5,490 nt of DNA from a bacterium (GTDB lineage Bacteria > Desulfobacterota > Deferrisomatia > Deferrisomatales > BM512): positions 1 through 5,490 of the forward strand of contig SRXB01000151.1 in assembly GCA_009724975.1 (NCBI GenBank), written 5' to 3'. This document shows positions 5,127-5,490 of the stretch, piece after piece (within the stretch, counting starts at the first letter, position 1; each line of letters begins with the position of its first letter). Below the pieces are notes generated by a model, which was given only the letters and a program-made list of their open reading frames with translations, did not search any database and was not told the origin of the DNA. The position numbers and the translations under genes are program-made.

Positions 5127-5371
5127 GGGCCGGGAAACGGGCTACTCAAAGGCAAAGATGAACGGGTAAAGGCAAAAGCATCATGGGGTTGGCTTTCTGC
5201 ACAAATCGGAGGGAACAGCCAGGTGGGTTTCGTTGCCGCCCCACCGTTGGTGCTCGTAGCGATGCGGCCCACATAACAAATCACAAGAGCTGACGGGATG
5301 ATACGGTCTTGCTTCTCGAAAAACACGGTGCCGCTCGAAGTTCCGGTGGCCCGCAGCTCAGTTCACAGGCG
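5121..5371 (+). mobile_element. Cassette 8: short cassette without a convincing intact gene
   Basis: The cassette is 251 bp long including attC, leaving only about 145 bp of body. Its two ends are perfect reverse complements over 13 bp (GTTATGTGGGCCG at 5120-5132 and CGGCCCACATAAC at 5265-5277), the longest such match in the window. The body contains a repeated motif (CAAAGGCAAAG near 5147, TAAAGGCAAAAG near 5167) and an inverted repeat, GGTGGG (5222-5227) with CCCACC (5240-5245). One + frame is open across the whole body but has no start codon inside the cassette. It is closely related to cassette 9. Confidence 0.85.
5123..5293 (+). pseudogene. Interrupted small ORF of cassette 8, counterpart of the cassette 9 ORF
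   Basis: ATG 5123 lies inside the recombination core GTTATGT and opens MWAGKRATQRQR before TGA at 5159-5161. In cassette 9 the aligned codon is TCC and the frame stays open. After the stop, the same frame continues from ATG 5183 for 36 residues (MGLAFCTNRREQPGGFRCR and on) to TGA 5291-5293 inside attC. Comparison with cassette 9 gives five synonymous codon changes and four changed codons, one of which is the stop. That hints at past coding in this frame, but the region is short and a non-coding role is equally possible. The alternatives are a broken gene, a shorter protein from 5183, or no protein. Confidence 0.3.
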
Positions 5372-5377
5372 TTATGC
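5271..5377 (+). repeat. attC site of cassette 8 (divergent)
   Basis: ACATAAC (5271-5277) to GTTATGC (5371-5377), 107 bp. It is the most divergent of the common subtype. The outer stem becomes GAGCTG-A-CGGG (5287-5297) with CCCG-CAGCTC (5350-5359), so the arms stay complementary but the unpaired base (A5293) is on the other strand from attC 7. The inner block has an A-to-C change just after it (AAAAACAC). Confidence 0.93.
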
Positions 5378-5490
5378 TGGCCGGGAAACGGGCTACTCAA
5401 AGGCAAAGATCCACGGGTAAAGGCAAAGGCATTATGGGGGCGGCATTCTGCACAAATCGGAGGGAACAGCCTGGCGGGTTTCGGTGCCGC
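5372..5490 (+). mobile_element. Cassette 9, partial, near-duplicate of cassette 8
   Basis: The cassette starts after G5371 and continues beyond the window. Over 120 aligned positions (5120-5239 against 5371-5490) it differs from cassette 8 by 12 substitutions and no insertions or deletions. The two therefore share a recent common ancestor, yet each has its own matched core sequence. Confidence 0.9.
5374..5490 (+). CDS. Cassette 9: possible small basic protein (partial, 3' end outside the window)
   Basis: ATG 5374 is inside the core GTTATGC and the frame is open for at least 39 codons to the window edge. It begins MLAGKRATQRQRSTGKGKGI and continues with MGAAFCTNRREQPGGFRCR. The product is rich in Arg, Lys and Gly with two Cys, and has no hydrophobic segment. 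There is no ribosome-binding site in the cassette; the preceding attC end (CACAGGC) is a poor one. Support for coding is limited to the open frame and the excess of third-position differences from cassette 8 (six of twelve). The sequence may instead work as RNA or simply be filler. Confidence 0.35.
   Translation, partial: MLAGKRATQRQRSTGKGKGIMGAAFCTNRREQPGGFRCR

Larger units (their letters stand above)
263..5490. mobile_element. Chromosomal-type integron: intI, attI and a cassette array (array continues past the window)
   Basis: The three defining parts are all visible: an integron-specific tyrosine recombinase on the - strand, an attI junction at 1496/1497, and cassettes in the opposite (+) orientation separated by attC sites. 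Eight complete cassettes plus a partial ninth are present. Each cassette starts with TTRRRY-like bases after a G, and these match the reverse complement of the RYYYAAC-like box at the same cassette's end. The attC sites are closely related and similar in length (105-108 bp). That homogeneity and the lack of transposase genes or resistance cassettes point to a resident chromosomal array. The cassette DNA is less GC-rich than intI and the flanking ABC gene, and C6 is clearly A+T-rich, consistent with cassettes of mixed origin. Confidence 0.95.

Noticed and set aside
5058..5276. A 72-codon frame from within attC 7 through the body of cassette 8 to the TAA in ACATAAC.
   Set aside because: Its start lies in the previous attC and no start codon exists inside the cassette in this frame. 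Differences from cassette 9 fall mostly at second codon positions here, which is not a coding pattern.
5048..5326. A - strand open frame across cassette 8 and both flanking attC sites.
   Set aside because: Both ends lie in attC sequence and the same attC-derived peptide occurs on the - strand at other sites; there is no start or ribosome-binding site within the cassette.
1826..5377. The regular repeats as a CRISPR array.
   Set aside because: Repeats are about 107 bp with variable ends and enclose gene-sized segments of differing length; they have attC cores and stem arms, not short direct repeats with uniform spacers.

Overview
This window holds the platform and first part of a cassette array of a chromosomal-type integron. 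The host is most likely a high-GC proteobacterium (beta or gamma). That rests on the GC-rich flanking ABC transporter gene, the GC-rich integrase gene and the type of IntI; genus cannot be read from the sequence.

Layout. Positions 1-257 are the 3' end of an oligopeptide/dipeptide ABC transporter ATPase gene on the + strand. Five bases later, tail to tail, lies a complete integron integrase gene (intI, 263-1228, - strand) with all the catalytic residues. Positions 1229-1495 are the intI-attI intergenic region, with an A+T-rich patch at the intI side and an attI site ending at the first G^TTAGGC junction (1496/1497). From 1497 to the end there are eight complete gene cassettes and the start of a ninth, all in + orientation. 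Each complete cassette ends in an attC site of 105-108 bp. The attC sites are closely related to one another, as expected for a sedentary chromosomal array rather than a clinical mobile integron. Cassette spans are C1 1497-1926, C2 1927-2322, C3 2323-2781, C4 2782-3209, C5 3210-3784, C6 3785-4484, C7 4485-5120, C8 5121-5371 and C9 5372 to beyond 5490.

Content. C1, C2, C3 and C5 encode small predicted inner-membrane proteins with about three membrane segments each. C6 encodes an exported protein resembling an outer-membrane beta-barrel, in markedly A+T-rich DNA. C7 encodes an exported or membrane-anchored protein. C4 encodes a small soluble protein. None has a function I can name. C8 and C9 are short near-duplicate cassettes with no convincing ordinary gene. 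One frame starting in the recombination core is open in C9 and broken by TGA in C8. No antibiotic-resistance gene or recognisable toxin-antitoxin pair is visible.

How it works together. IntI would excise cassettes at attC and insert them at attI next to 1496. Cassettes near attI would be transcribed from a promoter in or upstream of the attI region, which I could not place with confidence. The most notable structural signal is that the two ends of every complete cassette are reverse complements over 9-13 bp, beyond the 7-bp core. The excised circle would therefore carry a longer attC stem than the integrated copy does.
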